From Flavobacteriales bacterium UBA2306 (lineage in GTDB: Bacteria; Bacteroidota; Bacteroidia; Flavobacteriales; Weeksellaceae), in assembly GCA_002345565.1 (NCBI GenBank), contig DDVS01000005.1:1-64000 (forward strand): 64,000 nt of DNA, in the 5' to 3' direction. The notes beneath the pieces are model-generated. The model ran no database searches, was not told where the DNA came from, and worked only from the letters and a program-made list of their open reading frames with translations. A program made the translations under genes and the position numbers. This document shows positions 1-7,755 of this stretch, in pieces. Positions within the stretch are counted from its first letter, which is position 1; every line of letters starts with the position of its first letter.

Positions 1-82
1 TAACATAGAACATCAGGGCTATGACGCATTGGGTCATCAAATCAGGTATTTACGAATTTCAATGATTTTTTTTGAAAAATAA
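1..82 (+). CDS. C-terminal end of an unidentified protein (partial)
   Basis: Frame 2 is open from the window edge to a TAA at 80-82 and encodes about 26 residues that look protein-like (HQGYDALGHQIRYLR). The 5' part lies outside the window. I do not recognise the family. It ends just before the tRNA-Cys promoter. It could be chance, because the open stretch is short. Confidence 0.4.
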   Translation, partial: NIEHQGYDALGHQIRYLRISMIFFEK

Positions 83-94
83 AATCAGATAAAA

Positions 95-124
95 TTTGAA
101 TTCTAAAAAAAAATACTAAATTTG
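95..124 (+). promoter_or_regulatory. Bacteroidota-type promoter for tRNA-Cys
   Basis: TTTG at 95-98 and TAAATTTG at 117-124 are 18 nt apart. They match the -33 (TTTG) and -7 (TAnnTTTG) elements of the Bacteroidota primary sigma factor. The mature tRNA starts 16 nt further on, as expected for a short 5' leader. Confidence 0.75.
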
Positions 125-139
125 CAAACCGAACAAAAC

Positions 140-210
140 GGTGCTTTGGCCGAGTGGCTAGGCAGTGGTCTGCAACACCATCTACAGCGGTTCGAATCCG
201 CTAGGCACCT
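140..210 (+). tRNA. tRNA-Cys (GCA)
   Basis: The cloverleaf folds by eye. The acceptor stem GGTGCTT/AGGCACC (one G-U pair) is followed by discriminator T at 210, the base typical of tRNA-Cys. The anticodon stem GTGGT/ACCAT encloses the loop CTGCAAC with anticodon GCA, and the T loop reads TTCGAAT. CCA is not encoded. The length of 71 nt is normal. Confidence 0.96.
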
Positions 211-217
211 CAATTGT

Positions 218-257
218 AAACCCTAATTCATTTATTAATAATGTTTTAGGGTTTTTT
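218..257 (+). terminator. Terminator after tRNA-Cys
   Basis: AAACCCTAA (218-226) pairs with TTAGGGTTT (246-254), and a T-run follows. The loop is about 19 nt and AT-rich. It lies immediately after the tRNA. Confidence 0.75.
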
Positions 258-417
258 GTTGTTTGTGTTTCCAGATTCCGATAATTTTTCAATGTGTTTT
301 TAAAAATTTATTAATTTATACCTAAAATGTACTTTACGAGTAATTATTGACTCGAAAAATTATTTTATCGTTTCAGATTTTTTCCTGTTATGAATTCTAA
401 TTTATATTATTTTTTTT

Positions 418-441
418 GTAACTAAAAAATAGTTACATTTG
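418..441 (+). promoter_or_regulatory. hicAB promoter with overlapping palindromic operator
   Basis: GTAACTA (418-424), five A, then TAGTTAC (430-436) form a perfect 7-bp inverted repeat. Its right arm overlaps the -7 element TACATTTG (434-441), 17 nt before the hicA start. HicB-type antitoxins usually repress their own operon through a ribbon-helix-helix or HTH domain, so this is the probable autoregulatory operator. The role is inferred from position and symmetry. Confidence 0.6.
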
Positions 442-457
442 TGTAAACATTGAATGC

Positions 458-715
458 ATGTCAAAAAAAGAGAAGTTAAAACAAAGATTCAAGTCTAAAC
501 CAGCTGATTTCAGATATTCTGAACTCTCAACGTTACTTAATAACTTAGGATATGAAGAATCGAACAAGGGTGCTACATCTGGTAGTAGTGTCTCTTTCAT
601 AAATAAGACCATTAATAGTGTGATAATGTTGCATAAACCACATAATCCGAATCTATTAAAAGAATACCAATTAAAAGCTATATTAGAAGAACTACAAAAC
701 AATAATTTAATATAA
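458..715 (+). CDS. hicA: HicA-family mRNA interferase toxin
   Basis: An 85-residue protein with the HicA double-stranded-RNA-binding-like fold pattern. The N-terminal helix (FRYSELSTLLNNLGY, 18-32) is followed by a strand with GSSVSF (42-47), the strand IMLHKPH (56-62) and a C-terminal helix LKAILEEL (72-79). HicA toxins cleave mRNA. In the subfamily carrying the LH(K/R)PH motif, the usual GSR/GSH at the loop is here GSS, while H59 and H62 are kept. Its stop codon directly abuts the hicB start, the normal toxin-first order of hicAB operons. Whether GSS still allows catalysis cannot be told from sequence. Confidence 0.8.
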   Translation: MSKKEKLKQRFKSKPADFRYSELSTLLNNLGYEESNKGATSGSSVSFINKTINSVIMLHKPHNPNLLKEYQLKAILEELQNNNLI

Positions 716-1222
716 ATGAATATGCTTGAACATAAAGACATTAAAGGAACAATAGAATTTGACAAAGAGACAAAAATGATCTTTGGAAAATTAGTAGGAG
801 TGAATGGTCTTGTTATGTATGAAGCCGACAATGCTGCAGAATTTGAGAAGAATTTTATTTCTGCTGTCGACGATTATATAAAAATGTGCGAAGAAAATGA
901 TTTGTCAGTTAAGAAAGAATATAAAGGCGTTTTCAATGTTAGAACAACATCACTCTTGCACGAAAAATTAATTTTAATTGCTGAAGAAAGAAAATTAAAG
1001 TTAAATTCAATTGTAAATGAAGCTTTTGAAGAATACGTTGGTAAAATGTATATTGGCAACACTTCAAAATACAGTTTAGTAATCCCGACTATCTCGCCGG
1101 CATATACTTCAAGAAATTTCGATTTAATAAAAGAAAACTTCATAAGTTTTAAAACCCCAGATTTAATTAAGGTAAAGAAAGAAGCTATACATAAATTCAG
1201 AAGGGATAAAAATATTAATTAA
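716..1222 (+). CDS. hicB: HicB-family antitoxin
   Basis: 168 residues. Residues 8-60 match the partial RNase-H-like fold of HicB (GTIEFDKETK near 11-20, FISAVDDYI near 47-55), which blocks HicA. Residues 71-108 (VFNVRTTSLLHEKL, then LNSIVNEAFEEYV) form a ribbon-helix-helix DNA-binding region that could bind the palindrome at 418-436. A further 60 residues after the DNA-binding region, including YSLVIPTISPAY, are not part of the usual HicB. The ATG begins right after the hicA stop; a second in-frame ATG at 722 is possible. Confidence 0.82.
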   Translation: MNMLEHKDIKGTIEFDKETKMIFGKLVGVNGLVMYEADNAAEFEKNFISAVDDYIKMCEENDLSVKKEYKGVFNVRTTSLLHEKLILIAEERKLKLNSIVNEAFEEYVGKMYIGNTSKYSLVIPTISPAYTSRNFDLIKENFISFKTPDLIKVKKEAIHKFRRDKNIN

Positions 1223-1246
1223 AGGTACTTTATAAGCACCTTTTTT
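1222..1246 (+). terminator. Terminator of hicAB
   Basis: AAGGTACTT pairs with AAGCACCTT (one mismatch) around a 3-nt loop, followed by TTTTTT. It starts at the hicB stop. Confidence 0.7.
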
Positions 1247-1362
1247 ATTAAGATGAATTAAGTTTTATCATTTATGCGTCTAGCATACACAAAAAATAGG
1301 AAGACCAACAAAGCATCCTCCTACTTATATTTTTAAAAGCAAGTATTTTGCCAATATTGGTT

Positions 1363-2148
1363 TTAAAAATTTTTAACCAATCCGATTCCCGCCGTTTTAT
1401 TCTGATAGAAAGGCATAATCATAGTAGAAGAGTTCTTATTTTTTCCTGTTAATAATTTATTGATTTTTGGATACAACCAGTAAGAAGCTTCCGTTGATAA
1501 AATCCCGATTCCTGCGCCAGCAACTACATCACTGAACCAATGTTTGTCATTCAACATTCTGTAAATGCCGGTGAAAACTGCAAAAGAATAACCGGAGACG
1601 CCCAACCAGAAATTGGTGTCCTTATATTCTCTGTACATAAATTGTGCTGATGCAAAAGCAAAAGCGGTATGACCAGAAGGAAAAGATAGCTGATTAGAAT
1701 GATCTGGTCTTTCTTCTTTTGCCAAATGTTTTGTAGGCATTACAACAGCAGATGCCAATAATAATGATGTTCCGTAAATAATGCTTCGATCTCGGAAATT
1801 ATGTTTTCCCTCAACGCCAAAAGCATTCAACCCATAAACCAAAGCTGCAGGAGCAAATTGCGTGTAATTATCCAGTCGGATATGGTCTGGCTGATGTTCA
1901 TTGATTTCAGTTCTTGTGGAGAAATTCAATTGTTTTAGTTTGTCAAACTTCAAAGTAGCCACGCCGTAAGTTATAAATGCAGCGGGAATAATCAGTTTTT
2001 TATAATTGAACTGATAAGCTTTGTCAAAAGGTAAATGAGCAATAGAAATACTATCAATAGAATCTTTTCTTACAGCTAAACTGTCCTGAGCCAAAAGGTT
2101 TTGAGAACTTAATAATATAATTAATAAGCTTGAGAATATTAGTTTCAT
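1363..2148 (-). CDS. PAP2-superfamily membrane phosphatase
   Basis: 261 residues with an N-terminal signal or anchor (1-20). All three PAP2 motifs are present: K140-x6-R147-P148, SFPSGH (155-160, catalytic H160), and R197-x5-H203-x3-D207. The family hydrolyses lipid phosphates such as phosphatidate, undecaprenyl pyrophosphate or lipid A phosphate; the substrate here is unknown. The start lies 17 nt after the end of the TauE-like gene, so the two are probably cotranscribed. No clear terminator follows on the minus strand. Confidence 0.88.
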   Translation of the reverse strand: MKLIFSSLLIILLSSQNLLAQDSLAVRKDSIDSISIAHLPFDKAYQFNYKKLIIPAAFITYGVATLKFDKLKQLNFSTRTEINEHQPDHIRLDNYTQFAPAALVYGLNAFGVEGKHNFRDRSIIYGTSLLLASAVVMPTKHLAKEERPDHSNQLSFPSGHTAFAFASAQFMYREYKDTNFWLGVSGYSFAVFTGIYRMLNDKHWFSDVVAGAGIGILSTEASYWLYPKINKLLTGKNKNSSTMIMPFYQNKTAGIGLVKNF

Positions 2149-2165
2149 ATATAATTAATTCTAAA

Positions 2166-3188
2166 TTAACTTTCAAATTTGGTAAGCTGATTGTCTTTGT
2201 AACAATAGAATTCGTAGGAAGGTTCGTTTCGGAAAGTGAAAACCTTTTCCAGATGAATGACATCGTAATGATTTTTCAAAGAATCGTATTTGGTTTTAAG
2301 ATGATTGGGTAATTCTTCGGGATGAATCGGTCTTTCGATTTCCAAACCGTCATCGAGGGCGAATTCAATCACAAAATCTGTCGACCTCCACGAGATAATC
2401 GATTCACTTTTTGCAATTGTAACACCTAATTTGTCTTGTTGGATGATTTTATCAGAAGTACCAATCAACAAAGTAATTCCGGCGACAACCATTGCACCGT
2501 AACCGATTTTTCTGAAGAGATTTTCGCTGAGGTAAGGAAGAATATATTTGACCGTATAAGATGAAATAATCGTCGCAACAGCAATCGCTAATCCCAGCCA
2601 CAAAGCAAGATTGGAATACAATCCGAGAGAAATATAAATTACAAGCTTGATGAGATGCAGAAAAACTTCATTCACCGCACGAGTTGCAACAATCTCTTCT
2701 TTTTTTAATCCGAATTTTAAATAAAATCGATTAAACAAAAGTCCGATTGCACCAGTAATTCCGGAAACAAATCCTGCCAGAAAACCGATAATTGCCAAAA
2801 CATATTTCGGAGAAGCTTTTTCATCGGTTTCGTCGTTCTTTACTTTTTTGAAAAGTTGAGGAACATTGGCAATAAGGAAAAAAGCAACAATCAATTGCAG
2901 ATAATTCGGATTGATATATTTGATGAGGTAAGCGCCAATTAAAACCGCGGGAATCGAAAACGGAACAAACCAAAAGAAAATCTTCCACTTAATATGTTTT
3001 TTGAAAACCGCAATTCGTGAAACTGAACTCGTAAACGTTCCGATTGTCAATGAAAAAGGAACAACAGAAGCTGGTAATAAAAGGTTTAAAATTGGGATTA
3101 AAATGAGACTTGCACCGCCTCCGCAAATCGCACTCAGCCAGAATGCGAGAATGGTTCCGAAGAACAATAAAATAACTTCAACAATCAT
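2166..3188 (-). CDS. TauE/SafE-family transporter with an extra C-terminal domain
   Basis: 340 residues. The first 250 residues form about eight hydrophobic segments with the family's paired repeats (GGGASLILIP at 23-32; FVSGITGAIGLLFNRF in the second half). TauE/SafE proteins export sulfite or sulfonates or take up small organic acids, and the substrate is not predictable here. Residues 251-340 are hydrophilic and do not belong to the transporter fold; they look like a small alpha/beta domain (EFALDDGLEIERPIHPEEL). It precedes the PAP2 phosphatase gene on the same strand. Confidence 0.82.
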   Translation of the reverse strand: MIVEVILLFFGTILAFWLSAICGGGASLILIPILNLLLPASVVPFSLTIGTFTSSVSRIAVFKKHIKWKIFFWFVPFSIPAVLIGAYLIKYINPNYLQLIVAFFLIANVPQLFKKVKNDETDEKASPKYVLAIIGFLAGFVSGITGAIGLLFNRFYLKFGLKKEEIVATRAVNEVFLHLIKLVIYISLGLYSNLALWLGLAIAVATIISSYTVKYILPYLSENLFRKIGYGAMVVAGITLLIGTSDKIIQQDKLGVTIAKSESIISWRSTDFVIEFALDDGLEIERPIHPEELPNHLKTKYDSLKNHYDVIHLEKVFTFRNEPSYEFYCYKDNQLTKFES

Positions 3189-3238
3189 TTTTACTAATAA
3201 AAAAGGTTACAGAACAAGAGCTTGAATTTTATTTTTCA

Positions 3239-3361
3239 CCACAAAAGGCACAAAATAAAAAATGCATTTAAAAAATAAAAAAGTATAAAGCTTAGTTTAG
3301 TATTTCTTTTTTTTACTTATTAGAAATTACATCCACTATAAAACTTTTGTGACTTTTGTGG
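3239..3361. repeat. Dispersed long-hairpin repeat, CACAAAAG family, copy 1
   Basis: The left end CCACAAAAGGCACAAAA is an inverted copy, with one mismatch, of the right end TTTTGTGACTTTTGTGG at 3345-3361. The AT-rich interior of about 90 bp is unlike the other copies. It lies in the gap upstream of the TauE-like gene. Other copies are at 18745, 30952 and 33174. Confidence 0.75.
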
Positions 3362-3369
3362 TTTGGTCT

Positions 3370-3418
3370 TAATAAAAAAAGGTTACACCATAAATTTTAC
3401 TTTACAAAGGTGCAACCT
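3370..3418 (-). terminator. Terminator of the LTA-synthase-like gene
   Basis: Read on the minus strand, AGGTTGCACC pairs with GGTGTAACCT (one mismatch) and is followed by TTTTTTTATT. It lies 26 nt past the stop codon. A second copy of the tail (TAATAAAAAAGGTTACA) at 3195-3211 lies on the other side of the hairpin repeat. Confidence 0.75.
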
Positions 3419-3443
3419 GATTTAGAAGATATTTTGAAGAAAA

Positions 3444-5411
3444 CTATTTCGCTTTCATTTTTCCATTTTTAAATCTTTCACTCGCGGTTTGATAATAAGA
3501 AATTGTCTCAGAAACTAGTTGTGAATTTTTAGATTTAATTTCTTTCAAAGACTTGTCCGAATCTTTTACGGTAAATTGTTTGACCTTTTTTCTGTCATCA
3601 ATTTGAGTGAAAATATTCCCTTTCAACATTCCCAAAGTTCTGTAATTTCCAATGAAAGCACGTTCATCGCCAATTTTTGTCTGATTAATATCTTTTCCGT
3701 ACAAACTTGTCGTGTAATTCCAACCGAGATAACCGAATAAAGTCGGCATCAAATCAATCTGAGAAGTCAGACGATTGATTTTCTCCGCTTTTTGAGGAAG
3801 ATTATAAATAATTGCAGGAATATGATGTTTGTCGATATTGATTTCCCACTTTCCTGCACTGCTCGCACAATGGTCGGCAACGATGACGAATACTGTATTT
3901 TTGAACCACGGTTTTGTTTTTGCATCAGCCAGAAATTTCCCTAAAGCATAATCGGTGTATTTTACAGCTCCATTTCTGTCACCTTGCGGAAGGTCGATTT
4001 TTCCGGCTGGGAAAGTGTAAGGTTTATGATTGGAAGTCGTCATCACAAACTGGAAAAATGGCTTATTTAATTTACTGCTTTTATCAGCGTATCTAATCGA
4101 TTGTTTGTATAAATCTTCATCGCAGATTCCCCAAGCATTTTCAAAACTCACTTCATTGTCCGGAATATTGAAACGCTGTGTTTTGATTTCGTCTGATAAA
4201 GGATTTCCACGGTTTCTGTCCACAATATCAAAACCTTGTCCTCCGAAAAAATTATTCATATTATCGAAATAGCCGTCGCCACCATAAATAAAATAGGGCT
4301 GATAATTTTTCTCTTTAAAAATCGTAGCAACAGAAAACAAATTCTGATTATCAGGTCTTCTTACAATACTATTTCCAGGAGTCGGCGGAACAGACAAAGT
4401 TAAAGCTTCCATTCCACGCACAGTTCTGGTTCCGGTTGCGTATAGATTGGTAAAGAAAATACTTTCGTTAGCCAATTTATCATAGTTTGGAGTGAGATTG
4501 TCTTTGTTACCAAATGCTTTCAGAAAATCTCCACTGAAACTTTCTATCGCAATCAGGATGACATTTGGGTGTTGCTCATTTCCAGATTTTGTAGTTCTGG
4601 AAATATCGTCCCATTTGTTGGAAACATAAGCTTGATTTTCCTGTAAAAGATTTTTCTTCAGAATAGAATAGGCTTCTTTATCATCAATTTTCGGGTAGAA
4701 AGTTTCGTAGTCTAATTCATTGGATTTGAAAGCGGTGAAAAATGAAAATGTTCCGTTTTTTCCTAATTCGTTTAAAACTAAATTATTGCTGAAATCTGCC
4801 TGTTTATTTTTCAATATTAAACTTAAAATTAAAGCCGGAATCAATAAAGAAAAAAATGCAAATCTTCTGGAAATTGGTCTTTTGTCTGAAAATGTATTTC
4901 TGAATATTTTTCTTTTCTGAAGGAAAACAAACGTTAAAACAATCAATGCGACTAATACAAAAATGATTAATGGCAACGGATAAGATTCGTTGATGTTCGA
5001 AATAACTTCGTAAGTGTAAATCAGATAATCAACCGCAATAAAATTGAATCTTACGCCAAATTCATCCCAAAAAGGAATCTCTGCCAACAAACTGAAATAG
5101 ATGATGAGAAGGACAATCGCCAGATAAACATAAGTGAAAATTTTATCAAATCTGGAACCAATCCATCGTTTCGGAAAAATCAAAAGATAAATTGAATACA
5201 GCAGTAAAAACAATGTTCCAACCGCAAAATCATAGCAGAATCCTGTGAAAAATGCCCTTAAAATATAGAACAAATTAAAATCTAAATCCTTTGAAGACCA
5301 GAACAAAAATCCAATCCTGATAAGGGTTGAAAATAAAATATATAAACTTAAAATTGAGAATAATACAGCAAATCTGCTGTCAAATATTTGTTTAAATTTT
5401 TTAAGAATCAT
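3444..5411 (-). CDS. LTA-synthase-family membrane sulfatase/phosphotransferase
   Basis: 655 residues. Five predicted N-terminal membrane segments (about 14-36, 45-80, 91-112, 146-165, 185-200) precede a periplasmic alkaline-phosphatase-fold domain. Visible motifs are NVILIAIESF (283-292, metal-binding E290), TGTRT (326-330, presumed nucleophile Thr) and VIVADHCASS near residue 520. Gram-negative homologues transfer phosphoglycerol or phosphoethanolamine to envelope glycans or lipids; the acceptor is unknown. It lies 60 nt downstream of a sensor kinase gene. That gap contains a direct repeat also found upstream of the response regulator, so regulation by this system is likely. Confidence 0.85.
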   Translation of the reverse strand: MILKKFKQIFDSRFAVLFSILSLYILFSTLIRIGFLFWSSKDLDFNLFYILRAFFTGFCYDFAVGTLFLLLYSIYLLIFPKRWIGSRFDKIFTYVYLAIVLLIIYFSLLAEIPFWDEFGVRFNFIAVDYLIYTYEVISNINESYPLPLIIFVLVALIVLTFVFLQKRKIFRNTFSDKRPISRRFAFFSLLIPALILSLILKNKQADFSNNLVLNELGKNGTFSFFTAFKSNELDYETFYPKIDDKEAYSILKKNLLQENQAYVSNKWDDISRTTKSGNEQHPNVILIAIESFSGDFLKAFGNKDNLTPNYDKLANESIFFTNLYATGTRTVRGMEALTLSVPPTPGNSIVRRPDNQNLFSVATIFKEKNYQPYFIYGGDGYFDNMNNFFGGQGFDIVDRNRGNPLSDEIKTQRFNIPDNEVSFENAWGICDEDLYKQSIRYADKSSKLNKPFFQFVMTTSNHKPYTFPAGKIDLPQGDRNGAVKYTDYALGKFLADAKTKPWFKNTVFVIVADHCASSAGKWEINIDKHHIPAIIYNLPQKAEKINRLTSQIDLMPTLFGYLGWNYTTSLYGKDINQTKIGDERAFIGNYRTLGMLKGNIFTQIDDRKKVKQFTVKDSDKSLKEIKSKNSQLVSETISYYQTASERFKNGKMKAK

Positions 5412-5420
5412 TACTTTTTA

Positions 5421-5452
5421 CAAGTTTAAAAACGTGTAAAGATGACATTCAA
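5421..5452 (-). promoter_or_regulatory. Possible promoter of the LTA-synthase-like gene
   Basis: On the minus strand, TTGA (5452-5449) and TAAACTTG (5428-5421) are 20 nt apart, each with one mismatch to the Bacteroidota -33 and -7 elements. It lies 10-41 nt before the start codon and directly downstream of the direct repeat at 5451-5471. Weak elements of this kind suit an activator-dependent promoter. Confidence 0.45.
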
Positions 5453-5471
5453 TTTAGAAGAAATTTAGAAT
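5451..5471 (-). promoter_or_regulatory. Direct-repeat site, probable response-regulator box (copy 1)
   Basis: TTTAGAA occurs at 5453-5459 and 5464-5470, exactly 11 bp apart. That is the spacing typical of OmpR/PhoB-type regulators, which bind one face of the helix as tandem dimers. The 21-bp site matches the one at 7500-7520 at 20 positions. Confidence 0.55.
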
Positions 5472-6755
5472 TTACAGTTTTACCGAAAAAATATGATTAT
5501 AATTTTCGAATCTGTAATCGATAGTCCAATTCTGAGATTTGCAGATTTCTTTCACAATGGCAAGCCCAAGTCCGCTTCCGTCATTATCTTTCGAGAACCT
5601 TGAAAACCGTTTGAACAGCAAATCCGAGTTCAGTTTTTCCGTTCCTGAATTAGAAACTTCGAAAACAGAATTGTTTAATTTAATAGAAATCGAACCGTTA
5701 ATTGGAGTATGTCGAATAGCGTTTAAAATGAGATTGTTAATTAAAACTTCGGTTAATCCAATGTTTCCGTTCACTTTGACATTAGCGGAAATTTCAGTGT
5801 TTACAGAGATGTTTTTCTGTTCAAAATGTTCCTGTAAAATTTCCATACTTTGATTCAGTAATTCATCCAAATGTATTTCAGAATTTTCAAACTGATTGTT
5901 TTCAATTTTTGCTAATAATAAAAGGTTTTTATTGATTCTGGAACTTCTGGACAAAGCGCGGTTCATTTCTTCGGCAATTTGATATTGTTTCTCCGTCAAA
6001 TCTTCATTCTGTAAAAGAATATCGAGTTTGTTTTTCAGAATAGCCAAAGGTGTCTGCAACTCGTGAGAAGCGTTTTCTGTAAACTCTTTCTGTGTTTTGT
6101 AAACCGAAACGTTATGTTCTATTAATTTAGTTAATGATTGATTCAGTTCATCAAATTCGGAAACATCCGTTTTTGAAAATTCAATTTTAGTTTGTTTATT
6201 TAGATTAAAGGTTTTTAATTTGTCTAAAGTATTTCGAAAAGGTTTCCAAACCGATTTTGAAAGTCTTCTGTTAAGGAACAACAATCCGCCGACAATCAGA
6301 ATAAAAAGAATAACTGTTGTCACCGAGATAAAAAAAATGGTTTCCTGAGTTTCTTCGATATTGGTTTCTATGTTGAAGCGATAAGGTTTTTTATTGAGGT
6401 AGATAACTTTTGACAAGCATCGGAATCTGTCAATCTCTTCGAAATGGAGAAAATCATGAGGTTTTTCTACGATAAAAATGCTGTCTTTCAGGTTATAATT
6501 TTTTTCTAATTTCCGGATATTAGTACTGGGTTGGACATCGTTCCAAAGTTGTATAGTTTCAATCAGTTTTTCCTCAGACAACTTCAAACTATTGATTTGG
6601 GACGCTGTTTTTCTGGCAACAATATCATTATGTTCATCCAACTCGTGTTTCCAGATAGCATCGACCACCAAATAATACACAGGAATACTGATGACCAGAA
6701 TAATCAGGACATAAATGATGAAAGGTTTGGTGGTTTTACTAAGTAGCGGTTTCAA
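5472..6755 (-). CDS. Membrane sensor histidine kinase
   Basis: 427 residues. There are two membrane segments (about 12-34 and 140-161) flanking a periplasmic sensor of roughly 105 residues. The HisKA box FTENASHELQTP has phospho-acceptor H231, and the HATPase_c domain has LINNLILNAIRHTP (N box) and DGSGLGLAIV (G2 box). The G1 box reads NSGTEKL, with N where D is common. The start codon is TTG at 6755: the frame is closed upstream by the response-regulator stop only four codons away and no ATG lies near. It partners with the regulator at 6768. Confidence 0.88.
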   Translation of the reverse strand: MKPLLSKTTKPFIIYVLIILVISIPVYYLVVDAIWKHELDEHNDIVARKTASQINSLKLSEEKLIETIQLWNDVQPSTNIRKLEKNYNLKDSIFIVEKPHDFLHFEEIDRFRCLSKVIYLNKKPYRFNIETNIEETQETIFFISVTTVILFILIVGGLLFLNRRLSKSVWKPFRNTLDKLKTFNLNKQTKIEFSKTDVSEFDELNQSLTKLIEHNVSVYKTQKEFTENASHELQTPLAILKNKLDILLQNEDLTEKQYQIAEEMNRALSRSSRINKNLLLLAKIENNQFENSEIHLDELLNQSMEILQEHFEQKNISVNTEISANVKVNGNIGLTEVLINNLILNAIRHTPINGSISIKLNNSVFEVSNSGTEKLNSDLLFKRFSRFSKDNDGSGLGLAIVKEICKSQNWTIDYRFENYNHIFSVKL

Positions 6756-6767
6756 ATCAGTTGTAAG

Positions 6768-7445
6768 TTAAGAATTTTCCCATTTGTAGCCAGTTCCATA
6801 AACTGTTTTTAAGTATTGTCCACAGCCTGCATCATTTAATTTCTTCTTTAAGTTTTTAACGTGGGCATACACAAAATCGTGATTGTCCAACATATCGGCA
6901 AAATCTCCGGAAAGATGCTCTGCTAAAGTACTTTTTGAAATGACTTTATTTTTATTCCCGATAAAATAAATCAGCAAATCAAACTCTTTTTTTGTCAATG
7001 CAATCACTTCATTATTAACAGAAACGGTTTTGGATAAAAGGTCAATTTGTAATTCATTTTGATTGATGATATTAGAATTGTTAAACTGCTTTCTCCTTAT
7101 TATAGAATAAATTCTTGCCATCAATTCCGACAAATGAAACGGTTTTGTAAGATAATCGTCTGCACCTAATTGCAAGCCTTTTATTTTATCATCCAAAGCA
7201 TTTTTCGCCGAAACAATGATGACGCCGTCTTGTTTATTTTGAGATTTCAACTCTTCCAAAATTTTGAGTCCGTTGCCGTCGGGAAGCATAATGTCGAGGA
7301 TAATGCAATCGTACTGAAACGTTTCTATTTTATACATCGCTTCGGTGAAAGTCTCTGCAAACTCACATAGATAGTTTTCTTCGGAGAGGTATTCTGCAAC
7401 ACTTTTTGCTAATTCGGTTTCGTCTTCTATAATCAGGATTTTCAT
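6768..7445 (-). CDS. OmpR/PhoB-family response regulator
   Basis: 225 residues. The receiver domain (1-115) has the acidic pocket E7/D8, phosphorylation site D51 (IILDIMLPDGNG) and the conserved TKPF lysine near 105. A C-terminal winged helix follows (LTKKEFDLLIYFI, then VYAHVKNLKKKLN and TVYGTGYKW). It is the first gene of a regulator-kinase-sulfatase run. The kinase lies in the same frame four codons past its stop. A direct repeat 55-75 nt upstream of its start is shared with the sulfatase gene and suggests autoregulation. Confidence 0.92.
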   Translation of the reverse strand: MKILIIEDETELAKSVAEYLSEENYLCEFAETFTEAMYKIETFQYDCIILDIMLPDGNGLKILEELKSQNKQDGVIIVSAKNALDDKIKGLQLGADDYLTKPFHLSELMARIYSIIRRKQFNNSNIINQNELQIDLLSKTVSVNNEVIALTKKEFDLLIYFIGNKNKVISKSTLAEHLSGDFADMLDNHDFVYAHVKNLKKKLNDAGCGQYLKTVYGTGYKWENS

Positions 7446-7499
7446 CAGTAATTCTATTTTATAAATATCGGAATTTTTCTTCAGCGAATTTATAGTTTG

Positions 7500-7520
7500 A
7501 ATTTAGAAGAAATTTTGAAT
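7500..7520 (-). promoter_or_regulatory. Direct-repeat site, probable response-regulator box (copy 2)
   Basis: TTTAGAA (7502-7508) and TTTTGAA (7513-7519) are spaced 11 bp apart, 20 of 21 bases matching the site at 5451-5471. It lies 55-75 nt upstream of the response-regulator start, which suits autoregulation. The rest of the 7446-7755 gap shows no gene and no clear terminator. Confidence 0.55.
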
Positions 7521-7755
7521 AAAAACTCAATATTCAAAAAAGTAAAATTTTAATTAAATTTTTGAATTATTAATAATAAACCTACAAGATACAGAAGGTG
7601 TAAAAAGGGGATAGCGATCTTGAAGCGGTAGTATGTAATCTCTAATATTAAGTTTTCAAGCATAATTTTATTTTAATATAGATTTTTGTATCAGGTTGGC
7701 AAACGTTTTGTTAAGTAAATTCTACACTCATCACAACTTATAAATCACAATTAAT

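Noticed and set aside
433..831. 132-codon minus-strand frame over hicA
   Set aside because: Antisense to hicA/hicB, whose order, spacing, promoter and motifs are convincing. The product is Phe/Ser/Leu-rich, typical of a shadow of an AT-rich gene.
3195..3387. Direct repeats TAATAAAAAAGGTTACA flanking hairpin repeat 1 as a target-site duplication
   Set aside because: The right copy is the tail of the LTA-synthase terminator and the two copies differ in A-run length. The spacing to the hairpin ends is unequal (27 and 8 nt), so it does not behave like a transposition footprint.
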